NCBI GenBank assembly: GCA_934098395.1
Contig: CAKOOM010000001.1
Location: 186,001 to 250,000, forward strand
Source of the DNA: an uncultured Bacilli bacterium
GTDB taxonomy: Bacteria; Bacillota_I; Bacilli_A; RF39; UBA660
Length of the DNA stretch: 64,000 bases
Reading direction: 5' to 3'
The translations under genes were made by a program, and so were the position numbers. Below are positions 8,154 to 15,821 of the stretch, in pieces; position 1 is the first letter of the stretch, and each line of letters opens with the position of its first letter. The notes under the pieces were generated by a model that saw only the letters and a program-made list of their open reading frames with translations, was not told where the DNA came from and ran no database searches.

Positions 8154-9275
8154 ATGATATATTTAGATTATTCAGCTACTACTCCAGTAGATAAAAGGGT
8201 ATTGGATACTTTTAATAAGGTATGTTTGGAATATCCAGGAAATAGTAATTCTTTACATAGTCTTGGAGTTAAGTCTAAAGAGTTAGAGGATTATGCTACT
8301 GAGGAAATAGCTAAGTTATTGAAAGTTAAAAAGAGTGAAATTATATATACTTCTGGTGCTAGTGAATCTAATAACACTGCTATTAAGGGAGTATGTAATA
8401 AATATAAAAATAGGGGTAAGCACATTATTACTACGTATTTAGAACATTCTTCGATAATAGCTCCGCTTAATTATTTAGCGAAAGATGGATTTGAAGTTGA
8501 TTTTATTAAAATAGATGATAATGGTTTAGTTGATTTAGATAATTTACGTAGTTTACTTCGTGAAGATACGATATTAGTTAGTATATGTATGGTAGATAGT
8601 GAAATAGGATTAGCACAACCAATTAAAGAGATAGCAAAAATACTAGAGGAATATCCAAAGTGTATATTTCATGTGGATTGTACGCAAGCTCTTGGAAAGA
8701 TACCGGTAGATTTGACAGGTGTTGATATGGCTAGTATGTCAGCACATAAGATATATGGATTAAAGGGAATAGGTCTTTTATATAAAAGAGAGGGATTGCA
8801 AATAGAACCATTAATTCATGGTGGTAAAAGTAGTACTATTTATCGAAGTGGAACACCAGCACTACCTTTAATAGTATCTTTGATGAAAGCTATGAAATTA
8901 ATTATTCCTAATGTTCTTGAAAATTATAAATATATAGAAAAATTAAATAAAAGGATTATTGATAAGTTATCAGAGTATGATAATGTTCATATTAATAGTA
9001 CTAAAAATAGTATTGTGAATACGATAAACTTTAGTTTGAAAAATATTAAACCTGAGACTTTTGTGCATGCTCTAGATGAAAGGGAAATATATATATCTAC
9101 GAAGAGTGCTTGTTCTAGTGCTAATAGTATGTCTAATGCGGTTTATGCTCTTACTAAAGATGAAGAAATATCTAATCATAGTGTTAGAATAAGTTTGTCA
9201 TATATGACTACAGAAGATGAAGTTGAGACTTTCTTAGAGGTATTTGATGAATGTTATAAGAAACTTAGTTTGTAG
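8154..9275 (+). CDS. Cysteine desulfurase (NifS/IscS family)
   Basis: A 373-residue PLP enzyme that takes sulfur from L-cysteine for Fe-S clusters or thiolated tRNA. It starts with the hallmark YLDYSATTPVD. The PLP lysine lies in SAHKIYGLKG (about residue 198), HVDCTQALGK supplies cofactor contacts, and the persulfide Cys is in TKSACSSANSMSNAV (about residue 320). Length and motif order fit the group I enzymes. No scaffold gene is adjacent. Instead two thiol-redox genes follow at once, which suggests that sulfur handling and disulfide chemistry are co-expressed. Confidence 0.92.
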   Translation: MIYLDYSATTPVDKRVLDTFNKVCLEYPGNSNSLHSLGVKSKELEDYATEEIAKLLKVKKSEIIYTSGASESNNTAIKGVCNKYKNRGKHIITTYLEHSSIIAPLNYLAKDGFEVDFIKIDDNGLVDLDNLRSLLREDTILVSICMVDSEIGLAQPIKEIAKILEEYPKCIFHVDCTQALGKIPVDLTGVDMASMSAHKIYGLKGIGLLYKREGLQIEPLIHGGKSSTIYRSGTPALPLIVSLMKAMKLIIPNVLENYKYIEKLNKRIIDKLSEYDNVHINSTKNSIVNTINFSLKNIKPETFVHALDEREIYISTKSACSSANSMSNAVYALTKDEEISNHSVRISLSYMTTEDEVETFLEVFDECYKKLSL

Positions 9276-9283
9276 GTGAAATA

Positions 9284-9553
9284 ATGAAAATTATAAAAAT
9301 AGGGGCCGTATGGTGTCCAGGATGTTTAGTAATGAATAAGATTTGGAATAATATAAAAACAAATTATCCAGAGGTGGAAATAGAGGAATTAGATTATGAT
9401 ATGGATAGTTTAGAAGTTTTGAAATATAATCCAGGAAAAGTTTTACCAGTAATTATATTTTTATCTAGTGATAATCAAGAATTAGATAGACTTATTGGTG
9501 AGAAGAAGTATGATGATATTAGTGAGTTGATAATAAAATATGAAGATAAATAA
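9284..9553 (+). CDS. Small thioredoxin-like protein (CPGC)
   Basis: An 89-residue thioredoxin fold reduced to its core. The active site is WCPGC at about residues 10-14, and the cis-Pro is in KVLPVIIFL near residue 65. No signal peptide is present, so it is probably cytosolic. It starts 8 bases after the cysteine desulfurase and overlaps the next gene by 14 bases. The likely role is electron donor to the membrane thiol transporter encoded next, but this is inference. Confidence 0.82.
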   Translation: MKIIKIGAVWCPGCLVMNKIWNNIKTNYPEVEIEELDYDMDSLEVLKYNPGKVLPVIIFLSSDNQELDRLIGEKKYDDISELIIKYEDK

Positions 9554-10763
9554 AATATTAATAATTTTAGTTATGTTTATAATGAATATATCTTTAGTAT
9601 ACGCAGATACGGATAAGAATTTGGTTAATATATATTTCTTTTATTCGGATACTTGTAGACATTGCGCTAGTGAAGAAAAATTATTAGATGAAATAGATAA
9701 AGACTATGATAATGTTAAGATATATCGTTATGAAATTAGTAAGGAAGATAATACACAAAAATTAGAAAATATAGCTGATTTAATGGATACGACAGTTAGT
9801 GGAGTTCCATTTACGGTAATAGGTGGTAGTGCATATAAAGGATATAGTGAAGAAGAAGCACGTGAGAAGTTTATTGGGACAGTGGAATACTACTCAAATT
9901 ATGGATATGTTGATAAAGTTGGAGAATATCTTGGGGTAGACATGTTTCCTAAATATAAGGTAGTAGATAATCAAAAGAAAATAGATGAATATATTTCGGA
10001 GTATAATAATTATAAATTAAATATTCCACTTATTGGAACAGTAGAGACTAAGAAATTAACTTTGCCAGTGATAGCTGTTTTAATTGGTCTTGTTGATGGA
10101 TTTAATCCATGTGCTATGTGGGTTTTATTGTTTTTAATTAGTATGTTAATAGGAATGAATGACAAGAAAAAAATGATTATATTAGGTTTGACTTTCTTAT
10201 TGTCTTCGGCATTAATATATTTGCTTTTCATGGTTGCTTGGATTAATGTAGCATCATTGTTAGTATCTATTAGTTATATTAGGATATCTATTGGTATAAT
10301 TGCATTAATAGGAGCAGTTGTTAATATATATGGATATTTTAAACATCGTAAGGATAGTGGATGTAATGTAGTATCGGATAATAAGAGAACTAAAATATTT
10401 GATAGAATAAAGAAATTCACACATGAGAGAAATTACTTTCTAGCAATATTAGGAGTTATCGTTTTAGCTTGTTCTGTTAATATTGTAGAGTTAGCTTGTT
10501 CTGCAGGACTACCAGTTATGTTTAGTTCAATTTTATCAATGAATAATTTAACTCTTGTTGAAGAAGCTTTATATATAGCTTTATATATGTTGTTTTTCTT
10601 ACTTGATGATTTAATAGTATTCTTTATAGCTGTTAGAACAATGCAATTAACAGGGTTTTCTACGAAGTATGGAAAAATAGCTAAAATAGTAGGTGGAATT
10701 TTATTATTTATAATAGGAATACTTTTAATATTTAAGCCTGAATGGATTATGTTTAATTTTTAG
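9540..10763 (+). CDS. Thioredoxin-CcdA/DsbD-like transmembrane fusion
   Basis: A 407-residue protein. A signal peptide or anchor (residues 1-22) is followed by an extracytoplasmic thioredoxin domain with FFYSDTCRHC (about 32-41) and a cis-Pro in VSGVPFTVIGG. After a linker, six or so membrane helices of the CcdA/DsbD-beta type carry the paired cysteines in GFNPCAMW and ELACSAGLP. This architecture moves electrons from cytosolic thioredoxin across the membrane to extracellular thiols. The CPGC protein encoded just upstream is the natural cytosolic partner. Confidence 0.85.
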   Translation: MKINKILIILVMFIMNISLVYADTDKNLVNIYFFYSDTCRHCASEEKLLDEIDKDYDNVKIYRYEISKEDNTQKLENIADLMDTTVSGVPFTVIGGSAYKGYSEEEAREKFIGTVEYYSNYGYVDKVGEYLGVDMFPKYKVVDNQKKIDEYISEYNNYKLNIPLIGTVETKKLTLPVIAVLIGLVDGFNPCAMWVLLFLISMLIGMNDKKKMIILGLTFLLSSALIYLLFMVAWINVASLLVSISYIRISIGIIALIGAVVNIYGYFKHRKDSGCNVVSDNKRTKIFDRIKKFTHERNYFLAILGVIVLACSVNIVELACSAGLPVMFSSILSMNNLTLVEEALYIALYMLFFLLDDLIVFFIAVRTMQLTGFSTKYGKIAKIVGGILLFIIGILLIFKPEWIMFNF

Positions 10764-10772
10764 AATTTGACT

Positions 10773-10818
10773 AAAAGGTAAAAACGTGCTAAAATATGTT
10801 TTACCTTTTGTTTATTTT
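10773..10818 (+). terminator. Intrinsic terminator of the cysteine desulfurase operon
   Basis: AAAAGGTAAAA (10773-10783) pairs perfectly with TTTTACCTTTT (10799-10809), followed by a T-rich tail. Confidence 0.75.
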
Positions 10819-10830
10819 TGTTCTTTGAAA

Positions 10831-10859
10831 TTGACAAAATTAAACATATATTTTATAAT
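10831..10859 (+). promoter_or_regulatory. Consensus promoter of gpsB-rnpB
   Basis: TTGACA (10831-10836), 17-base spacer, TATAAT (10854-10859): a perfect sigma-A consensus. It probably drives gpsB and the RNase P RNA immediately behind it. Confidence 0.85.
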
Positions 10860-10879
10860 TAAAATAGAGGTGATATGAT

Positions 10880-11203
10880 ATGCACCAAGATAAAGTTACA
10901 TTAACGATGCAAGATATTTTAGAACATGACTTTAAGATTGATACGAGAGGATATAGAATGCAAGAGGTAGATCAATTTTTGGATATTATTATTCGTGATT
11001 ATAATGAATATAATAATATTATTAAGTCATTAACTCGTGAAAAGGAAGCATTAATTAATGAAAATAATTCTTTAAGACAAGAAGTTCGTGGTTTAAGAAG
11101 TAGTATTGAAACCGCTAAGGGCGGAGAGAAAGAAATAACTAATGTTGACTTGCTTAGAAGAATTAGTAATTTAGAAAAAATAATACTTGGAAAAGAGCAA
11201 TAA
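10880..11203 (+). CDS. gpsB: GpsB/DivIVA-like cell-cycle protein
   Basis: A 107-residue protein with the DivIVA/GpsB N-terminal membrane-binding domain. The segment LTMQDILEHDFKIDTRGYRM leads into EVDQFLDIIIRDY, then a coiled coil and a short C-terminal helix (LLRRISNLEKII). The length fits GpsB rather than full DivIVA. GpsB links division and elongation peptidoglycan synthesis. GAGGTGATATGAT precedes the ATG. Its TAA stop abuts, and by one base overlaps, the first helix of rnpB. gpsB and rnpB are also neighbours in Bacillus. Confidence 0.88.
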   Translation: MHQDKVTLTMQDILEHDFKIDTRGYRMQEVDQFLDIIIRDYNEYNNIIKSLTREKEALINENNSLRQEVRGLRSSIETAKGGEKEITNVDLLRRISNLEKIILGKEQ

Positions 11204-11550
11204 TTATCTGGACAAACGCTGGGTAGAAATACTTAGAGGAAAGTCCACACTCGCACTATCTGAGATGATAGTAGTGTTTGTGCTGAGGGAAAAAATAACC
11301 GAGGGCAAGTTTTTACTTGACGGCATCTGTTTATTCTAAGGGAAACTATGAATGAATAGATATAAAGTGCCACAGAAACGATGCTATTTAGAAATGAATA
11401 GAATGAAACGCGGTAAACCCCACAAGCGAGAAACCCAAATTATGGTAGGGGAACTATCTTAGGAGAAATGAATCCGATGATGGAAGAGGAAGCTCTTAGA
11501 TAAATGTTTGTCGCCAGCAATGGTACAGAATGTGGCTTATAAGATAATAA
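11203..11550 (+). ncRNA. rnpB: RNase P RNA, bacterial type B
   Basis: The catalytic RNA of RNase P, which cuts tRNA 5' leaders. Conserved blocks are present in order: GAGGAAAGTCCACACTCGCAC (CR-I) near 11235, GTGCCACAGAAACG, GAAACGCGGTAAACCCC, GAGAAACCCAAATTATGGTA and the 3' block ACAGAATGTGGCTTATAAGA. ATTATCT (11203-11209) pairs with AGATAAT (11542-11548) as P1. Block sequences and layout resemble the Bacillus type-B RNA. The ends are set by P1 and are approximate. It shares one base with the gpsB stop and ends 22 bases before the next gene. Confidence 0.95.
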
Positions 11551-11572
11551 TTTGTTTTTAAGGAAGAGGATC

Positions 11573-12040
11573 ATGAGAGATATAGGTTTAAAATTAAAAG
11601 AAAAAAGGGAAGAAAATGGTGTTTCGGTAGAAGAAGCGGCTGAAGATTTAAAAATGCGTCCAAGTCAAATAATAAGCTTGGAAAGTGGAAAAAAAGAAGA
11701 TTTTAAAGATGTTATATCATTAAAATATTTTATTAGAGATTATGCTAAATATTTAGGATTAGATGGTGAAAAGTTAGTAGATGAATTTAATGAATTTTTA
11801 TTTGATTTTACTTCAAAAATTCCCGTTGATGAAATAGAAAAGGCGAAGTCTAATTCGACTACTACGAAAGAAATTGTATCTCCATATACGAAGATTGAAG
11901 ATAAAAAAAATCCAATTAAGATAATTGTATTATCAGTAATTGGAATTATAATACTTTTAATAGTAGGATATTTTATAATTAGTGGTGTTGTTGAGAATGA
12001 TTTTCAAGATACAGATACTAGTTATATAATTAGGAGGTAG
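11573..12040 (+). CDS. RodZ-like HTH membrane protein
   Basis: The start is the ATG at 11573 behind AGGAAGAGG; the in-frame TTG at 11552 lies in the rnpB 3' end. The 155-residue product has an N-terminal HTH of RodZ type (GLKLKEKREENGVSVEEAAE, residues about 4-23), a basic/acidic linker and one transmembrane helix (about 118-140). The usual large extracellular RodZ domain is missing. RodZ ties MreB to the membrane in rod-shaped cells. Adjacency to pgsA matches the Bacillus ymfM-pgsA order. Confidence 0.78.
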   Translation: MRDIGLKLKEKREENGVSVEEAAEDLKMRPSQIISLESGKKEDFKDVISLKYFIRDYAKYLGLDGEKLVDEFNEFLFDFTSKIPVDEIEKAKSNSTTTKEIVSPYTKIEDKKNPIKIIVLSVIGIIILLIVGYFIISGVVENDFQDTDTSYIIRR

Positions 12041-12042
12041 TA

Positions 12043-12636
12043 ATGAATAAAGCAAATAAGATTACAATGTCAAGAATTATTTTATCAGTAATAATACTTA
12101 TAATATTGTTATTTCCTTTTCATCAAATAGGAATAGATATGCCTAGTTATATAGTTAATGGTAATATTACGATAGAGATTAAATATATAATAGCTGGAGT
12201 ATTATTTGTAATTGCTTCAATAACTGATTTTTTGGATGGAAGAGTAGCTAGAAAATATAATATGGTTACTGATTTTGGTAAGATGATTGATGCGATTAGT
12301 GATAAATTACTTACTAATACTTTGATTGTAGTATTAGCTTGTAATAATATGGTAAGTCCAATTATTGCAGTGATTATTATTGGTAGAGATATTGTTGTTG
12401 ATTCGATTAAAATGTTAATTGGTAATAAGGGAAAAGCAGTGGCTGCTATTAAAGTTGCAAAGTATAAAACAGCTTCGTTGATGGTTGGTTTAACACTTAA
12501 ATTATTTTATGACTTACCATTTTCTTTAATACCAATTAGAGTATCTGATTATTTGTTAATATTAGCTGCAATATTGTCTATTATATCAGCTGCTAAATAT
12601 TATGCAATGTCAAAAGAATATATTACAGATAAGTAA
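12043..12636 (+). CDS. pgsA: CDP-diacylglycerol-glycerol-3-phosphate 3-phosphatidyltransferase
   Basis: A 197-residue integral membrane enzyme that makes phosphatidylglycerophosphate, the first committed step to PG, the phosphoglycerol donor for LTA. The full CDP-alcohol phosphotransferase motif D-x2-DG-x2-AR-x8-G-x3-D-x3-D is present: DFLDGRVAR, then FGKMIDAISD (about residues 63-88). About five hydrophobic helices surround it. AGGAGG precedes the ATG, 2 bases after the RodZ-like stop. It connects functionally to the LTA-synthase-like genes downstream. Confidence 0.93.
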   Translation: MNKANKITMSRIILSVIILIILLFPFHQIGIDMPSYIVNGNITIEIKYIIAGVLFVIASITDFLDGRVARKYNMVTDFGKMIDAISDKLLTNTLIVVLACNNMVSPIIAVIIIGRDIVVDSIKMLIGNKGKAVAAIKVAKYKTASLMVGLTLKLFYDLPFSLIPIRVSDYLLILAAILSIISAAKYYAMSKEYITDK

Positions 12637-12654
12637 GAGCAATGCTCTTTTTTT
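12635..12654 (+). terminator. Short intrinsic terminator after pgsA
   Basis: AAGAGC (12635-12640) and GCTCTT (12644-12649) around a 3-base loop, then Ts. It overlaps the stop codon. Confidence 0.65.
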
Positions 12655-12655
12655 C

Positions 12656-12684
12656 TTTACTAAGAGTATTATCTATGTTAAAAT
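12656..12684 (+). promoter_or_regulatory. Promoter of the amidase gene
   Basis: TTTACT (12656-12661), 17-base spacer, and an extended -10 TGtTAAAAT (12679-12684). Confidence 0.6.
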
Positions 12685-12709
12685 ATATTTGATAGAATAG
12701 GTGATATAT

Positions 12710-14377
12710 ATGATAAAGAAATATTATTATATTACAACTTTTATTATTTTTTTGATTGTTGGTTTTATAGGAATTACTTATTCTTATGAAATAGATGATG
12801 ATAGTCAGGTAGAATTTAATTTGATTGGACCAGAGACATTATATATGGATGTTAATACTGATTATAAAGAATATGGGGTACTGGTTAAATATAATGGTAA
12901 AGATATTAGTGATAAGGTAAAAATTAATGATACGAAGGTTATTACTTCTAAGTTAGGTGAATATAGAGTTAAATATTCCATAAAGATTAATAATATAGAT
13001 GAGTATATTTATAGAACTGTTAAAGTAATTGATATGAGTAGTCCTACAATTGAATTACTAGGAGGAGATAGTATTACGATATTGGTTAATGGTTCTTATT
13101 ATGAATCGGGATACAAAGTAAGTGATAATTATGATAAAAATCTTGAAGATAAGGTAGTAGTTAAAGGATATGTTGATACACAACATGAGGGAATTTATAA
13201 ATTAGAATATACTGTTAGTGATAGTAGTAATAATAAAGCTAGTAAAACAAGGGAAGTTATAGTAAAAAAACCAATTATTACTTTATCTAATAGTACTAAT
13301 GGAATTGCTTATAAAGGAGTTAATGCATATAATTTTTCTAATACAATAATAGATAGTGAGTTTACAGATAAGGGTATTAGTATATCTGGATATATGGCAG
13401 ATAATGCGAGTAATTATAGAATAAAAATTAAAAATCAATCTAATAAAATGGAATATTTATATAATATGGGAAGTTACAAAAGTAATTATTATGAGGGAGA
13501 AATTGACTTGTCAATATTACCAAATGGTAGTTATGATGTGTATATTAAGGGTATAAAAGAAGAAAAATTAAAAAATCATCAATATGTTCTTAATAGAATA
13601 GTTAGGTCAAAAGTTGGTGATAAATTAATTACTTTTGTTTACAATGATGATGTAGTTACTATTTTAGTTCAAGATTTTAAGTATGAATATGATATTGTAA
13701 TTGATCCAGGACATGGAGGTAGTGAGATAGGTACTGCCAATGGATTGGTTAGTGAAAAAGAAATAAACTTGAAGTTGTCAAAATATGAAATGTGTCGTTA
13801 TGAATCTATGGGATATAAGGTATATATGACTAGGTATAATGATTCTTTGGGAGAAATGTTAGGAGATAAAACGTTAGATAATTTGGATAGAAGAGCACTT
13901 ACGGTAGGATATTATGGAGCAGTTAGTAAAGTCGTTTATAGTAATCATCATAATGGTTCTTATAATAAAGAGGCACATGGTTATGAGATGATAGTAGGTA
14001 ATTATTTTAGTGCAAATGATTTATCTTTAATTAAAAATCTTGCTAACGATTATAAAAAATATTATAAAATAAATGATGATGAAGTAAGAATATATTCTAA
14101 GGGATATGATAGTTTATCAAAAAATGATAAAAGTAATAATAAGATATATGATGAGAGAGATTACTATTCGATAATTAGAATTCCTTATGAATTGTTTAAT
14201 GTAAGAAGTGTTATATATGAGGCTATATACATGAGTAATTCAAGTGATTTTAATTGGTATATGAATAATAATAATTATGTAAATATATCAGAGCTTAAAA
14301 TTAAGAGATATGTGGAATATCTTGGTGGTAAGTATGATAAAGATAATTCAAAATGTAAAAAGATCTTACAAATGTAA
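12710..14377 (+). CDS. Secreted N-acetylmuramoyl-L-alanine amidase with Ig-like repeats
   Basis: The ATG at 12710 follows AGGTGAT; the in-frame GTG at 12701 is part of that site. The 555-residue product has a signal or anchor helix (about 5-25). Two DUF5011-like bacterial Ig repeats follow (about 35-190, with YKEYGVLV and YYESGYKVSDNYD). Amidase_3 occupies about 320-540: DPGHGGSEIGT supplies a zinc His, VSEKEINLKLSKY the Glu, SNHHNGS the second His, and IYEAIYMSNSSDF the catalytic Glu. It cleaves the MurNAc-L-Ala bond in peptidoglycan. Confidence 0.88.
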   Translation: MIKKYYYITTFIIFLIVGFIGITYSYEIDDDSQVEFNLIGPETLYMDVNTDYKEYGVLVKYNGKDISDKVKINDTKVITSKLGEYRVKYSIKINNIDEYIYRTVKVIDMSSPTIELLGGDSITILVNGSYYESGYKVSDNYDKNLEDKVVVKGYVDTQHEGIYKLEYTVSDSSNNKASKTREVIVKKPIITLSNSTNGIAYKGVNAYNFSNTIIDSEFTDKGISISGYMADNASNYRIKIKNQSNKMEYLYNMGSYKSNYYEGEIDLSILPNGSYDVYIKGIKEEKLKNHQYVLNRIVRSKVGDKLITFVYNDDVVTILVQDFKYEYDIVIDPGHGGSEIGTANGLVSEKEINLKLSKYEMCRYESMGYKVYMTRYNDSLGEMLGDKTLDNLDRRALTVGYYGAVSKVVYSNHHNGSYNKEAHGYEMIVGNYFSANDLSLIKNLANDYKKYYKINDDEVRIYSKGYDSLSKNDKSNNKIYDERDYYSIIRIPYELFNVRSVIYEAIYMSNSSDFNWYMNNNNYVNISELKIKRYVEYLGGKYDKDNSKCKKILQM

Positions 14378-14392
14378 GATCTAATTTTTTTT
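14361..14392. terminator. Bidirectional terminator between the amidase and gtrA-like genes
   Basis: AGATCTTAC (14361-14369) pairs with GTAAGATCT (14374-14382), with T- and A-rich flanks on the two sides. The hairpin contains the amidase stop and part of the stop of the convergent gene. Confidence 0.8.
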
Positions 14393-14794
14393 AAATACAA
14401 TTAATTTACTTATTATATAGTTACCTAGAACTACGATTATTTGAACTAATATTTTCATTATTTTATCGTTAAAGTGACAAACGGATACGAGAATAAACAT
14501 TAAGCTCATATCTAGTAATAGAGTAGCTATTCTTGAGAGATAAAATTGAGTAGCTTCTTTTTTAAATGATTTATTACTGGATTTAAAAACATATTTTTTG
14601 TTAGTGACATATGCAAAAGTAACACAGGCAATCCAGGATGTAACGTTGGCTATTTGAAGTTGTATTGGAACATTAGCATCTAGGATAGTGAATACTAAGA
14701 GATAATAAGTTCCCATATTAATAATGGTTGTTAATACTCCGAATATCATATAATTGATTATTTCTTGATATTTTTTATAGTATTTTTTAATCAT
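14381..14794 (-). CDS. GtrA-family membrane protein
   Basis: A 137-residue protein with four transmembrane helices in the GtrA pattern. The first begins YMIFGVLTTIINMGTYYLL, and VTFAYVTNKKYVF closes helix 3. GtrA proteins are thought to flip undecaprenyl-phosphate-linked sugars for surface glycosylation. The start at 14794 has AAGGAG upstream and overlaps the GT2 gene by 8 bases, so the two are translationally coupled. The pair forms a GtrA-GtrB-type module that would glycosylate LTA or another wall polymer. The acceptor is not visible. Confidence 0.88.
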   Translation of the reverse strand: MIKKYYKKYQEIINYMIFGVLTTIINMGTYYLLVFTILDANVPIQLQIANVTSWIACVTFAYVTNKKYVFKSSNKSFKKEATQFYLSRIATLLLDMSLMFILVSVCHFNDKIMKILVQIIVVLGNYIISKLIVFKKN

Positions 14795-15725
14795 TAATAT
14801 TGGTCTCCTTAATGATGTATATTGGTCTTTTCTTTGTTTCTAGGTATGTTTTTGATAAGTATTGCCCCATTATTCCTAGACAAAATAACTGAATACCACT
14901 TACAAAGAAGATAATACATACGAGGCTTGGCCAACCAGTTGTTGGATCTCCATATACGAGTGTTTTAATGATAATGACAATAATCATGATAAATGCTATT
15001 AAACAAAACAATATACCCATAATTGAACTTAAGACAAGAGGGGTTGTTGAAAAGGCAACAATCCCTTCGATGGCATATAGAAATAATTTCCAGAATGACC
15101 ATTTTGTTGTTCCAGCAACACGTTCAATATTTTCGTATTCTAACCATTTAGTGTTATATCCTACAAATTGGAATAAACCTTTGGAATATCTGTTGTATTC
15201 AGATAGTTCTAGGATTGAATTTACCATTTGTCTAGTCATTAATCGATAATCTCTAGCACCATCAACCATTTCTGTTTTAGACATTTTATTTATTATTTTA
15301 TAAAACATTCTGGCAAAGAAACTTCTTATTGGAGGTTCTCCTTTACGAGTTACTCTTCTTGTTCCTACACAGTCATAATCAGTAGATTTATCAGTAAGAA
15401 TAGATATCATTTCTGGTAGAAGTGAAGGGGGATCTTGTAAATCGGCATCCATAATTGCCACATAATCACCACTTGATAATTTTAGTCCAGCTAACATAGC
15501 AGCTTCTTTTCCAAAGTTTCTGGAAAAATTAATAAATTTAACTCTTTTATCTGATTTAGCATATTTTTTGATTATTTCAATTGTTTGATCTTTGGAACCA
15601 TCGTTAACAAAAATGAATTCAAAGTCGTATTTTAAAGAAATTGATACTTTATTTATTTCTTCATAAAAGAAGGGAATGGCTTGTTCTTCGTTATAACATG
15701 GAACGATAATACTTATTTTTTTCAT
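14787..15725 (-). CDS. GtrB/DPM1-type family 2 glycosyltransferase
   Basis: A 312-residue enzyme. The N-terminal GT-A domain opens SIIVPCYNEEQAI and carries the DAD-type metal site in MDADLQDPP (about residue 95), then GTRRVTRKGEPP. Two C-terminal membrane helices follow (about 230-290). This is the polyprenyl-phosphate glycosyltransferase architecture that loads a sugar onto undecaprenyl phosphate. AAAGGAGT precedes the ATG. It is encoded with the GtrA-like flippase candidate and is divergent from another GT2 gene at 15822. Confidence 0.9.
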   Translation of the reverse strand: MKKISIIVPCYNEEQAIPFFYEEINKVSISLKYDFEFIFVNDGSKDQTIEIIKKYAKSDKRVKFINFSRNFGKEAAMLAGLKLSSGDYVAIMDADLQDPPSLLPEMISILTDKSTDYDCVGTRRVTRKGEPPIRSFFARMFYKIINKMSKTEMVDGARDYRLMTRQMVNSILELSEYNRYSKGLFQFVGYNTKWLEYENIERVAGTTKWSFWKLFLYAIEGIVAFSTTPLVLSSIMGILFCLIAFIMIIVIIIKTLVYGDPTTGWPSLVCIIFFVSGIQLFCLGIMGQYLSKTYLETKKRPIYIIKETNIND

Positions 15726-15767
15726 ATTTTACTCCTTTAGATAATTATAACATGTTTTTGGATATAT

Positions 15768-15796
15768 TTGTATAAAATATTAAATCATGTTATAAT
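15768..15796 (+). promoter_or_regulatory. Promoter of the GT2 gene at 15822
   Basis: TTGTAT (15768-15773), 17-base spacer, extended -10 TGtTATAAT (15791-15796). It lies in the divergent gap with the gene at 15725. Confidence 0.6.
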
Positions 15797-15821
15797 TAAA
15801 TAGATTTGTGAGGAGTATTAT

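Noticed and set aside
10767..10795. Promoter-like TTGACT-17-TAAAAT within the terminator after the CcdA-like gene
   Set aside because: It lies in the perfect 11-bp terminator stem, and a consensus promoter for gpsB follows at 10831. It is probably chance in AT-rich sequence.
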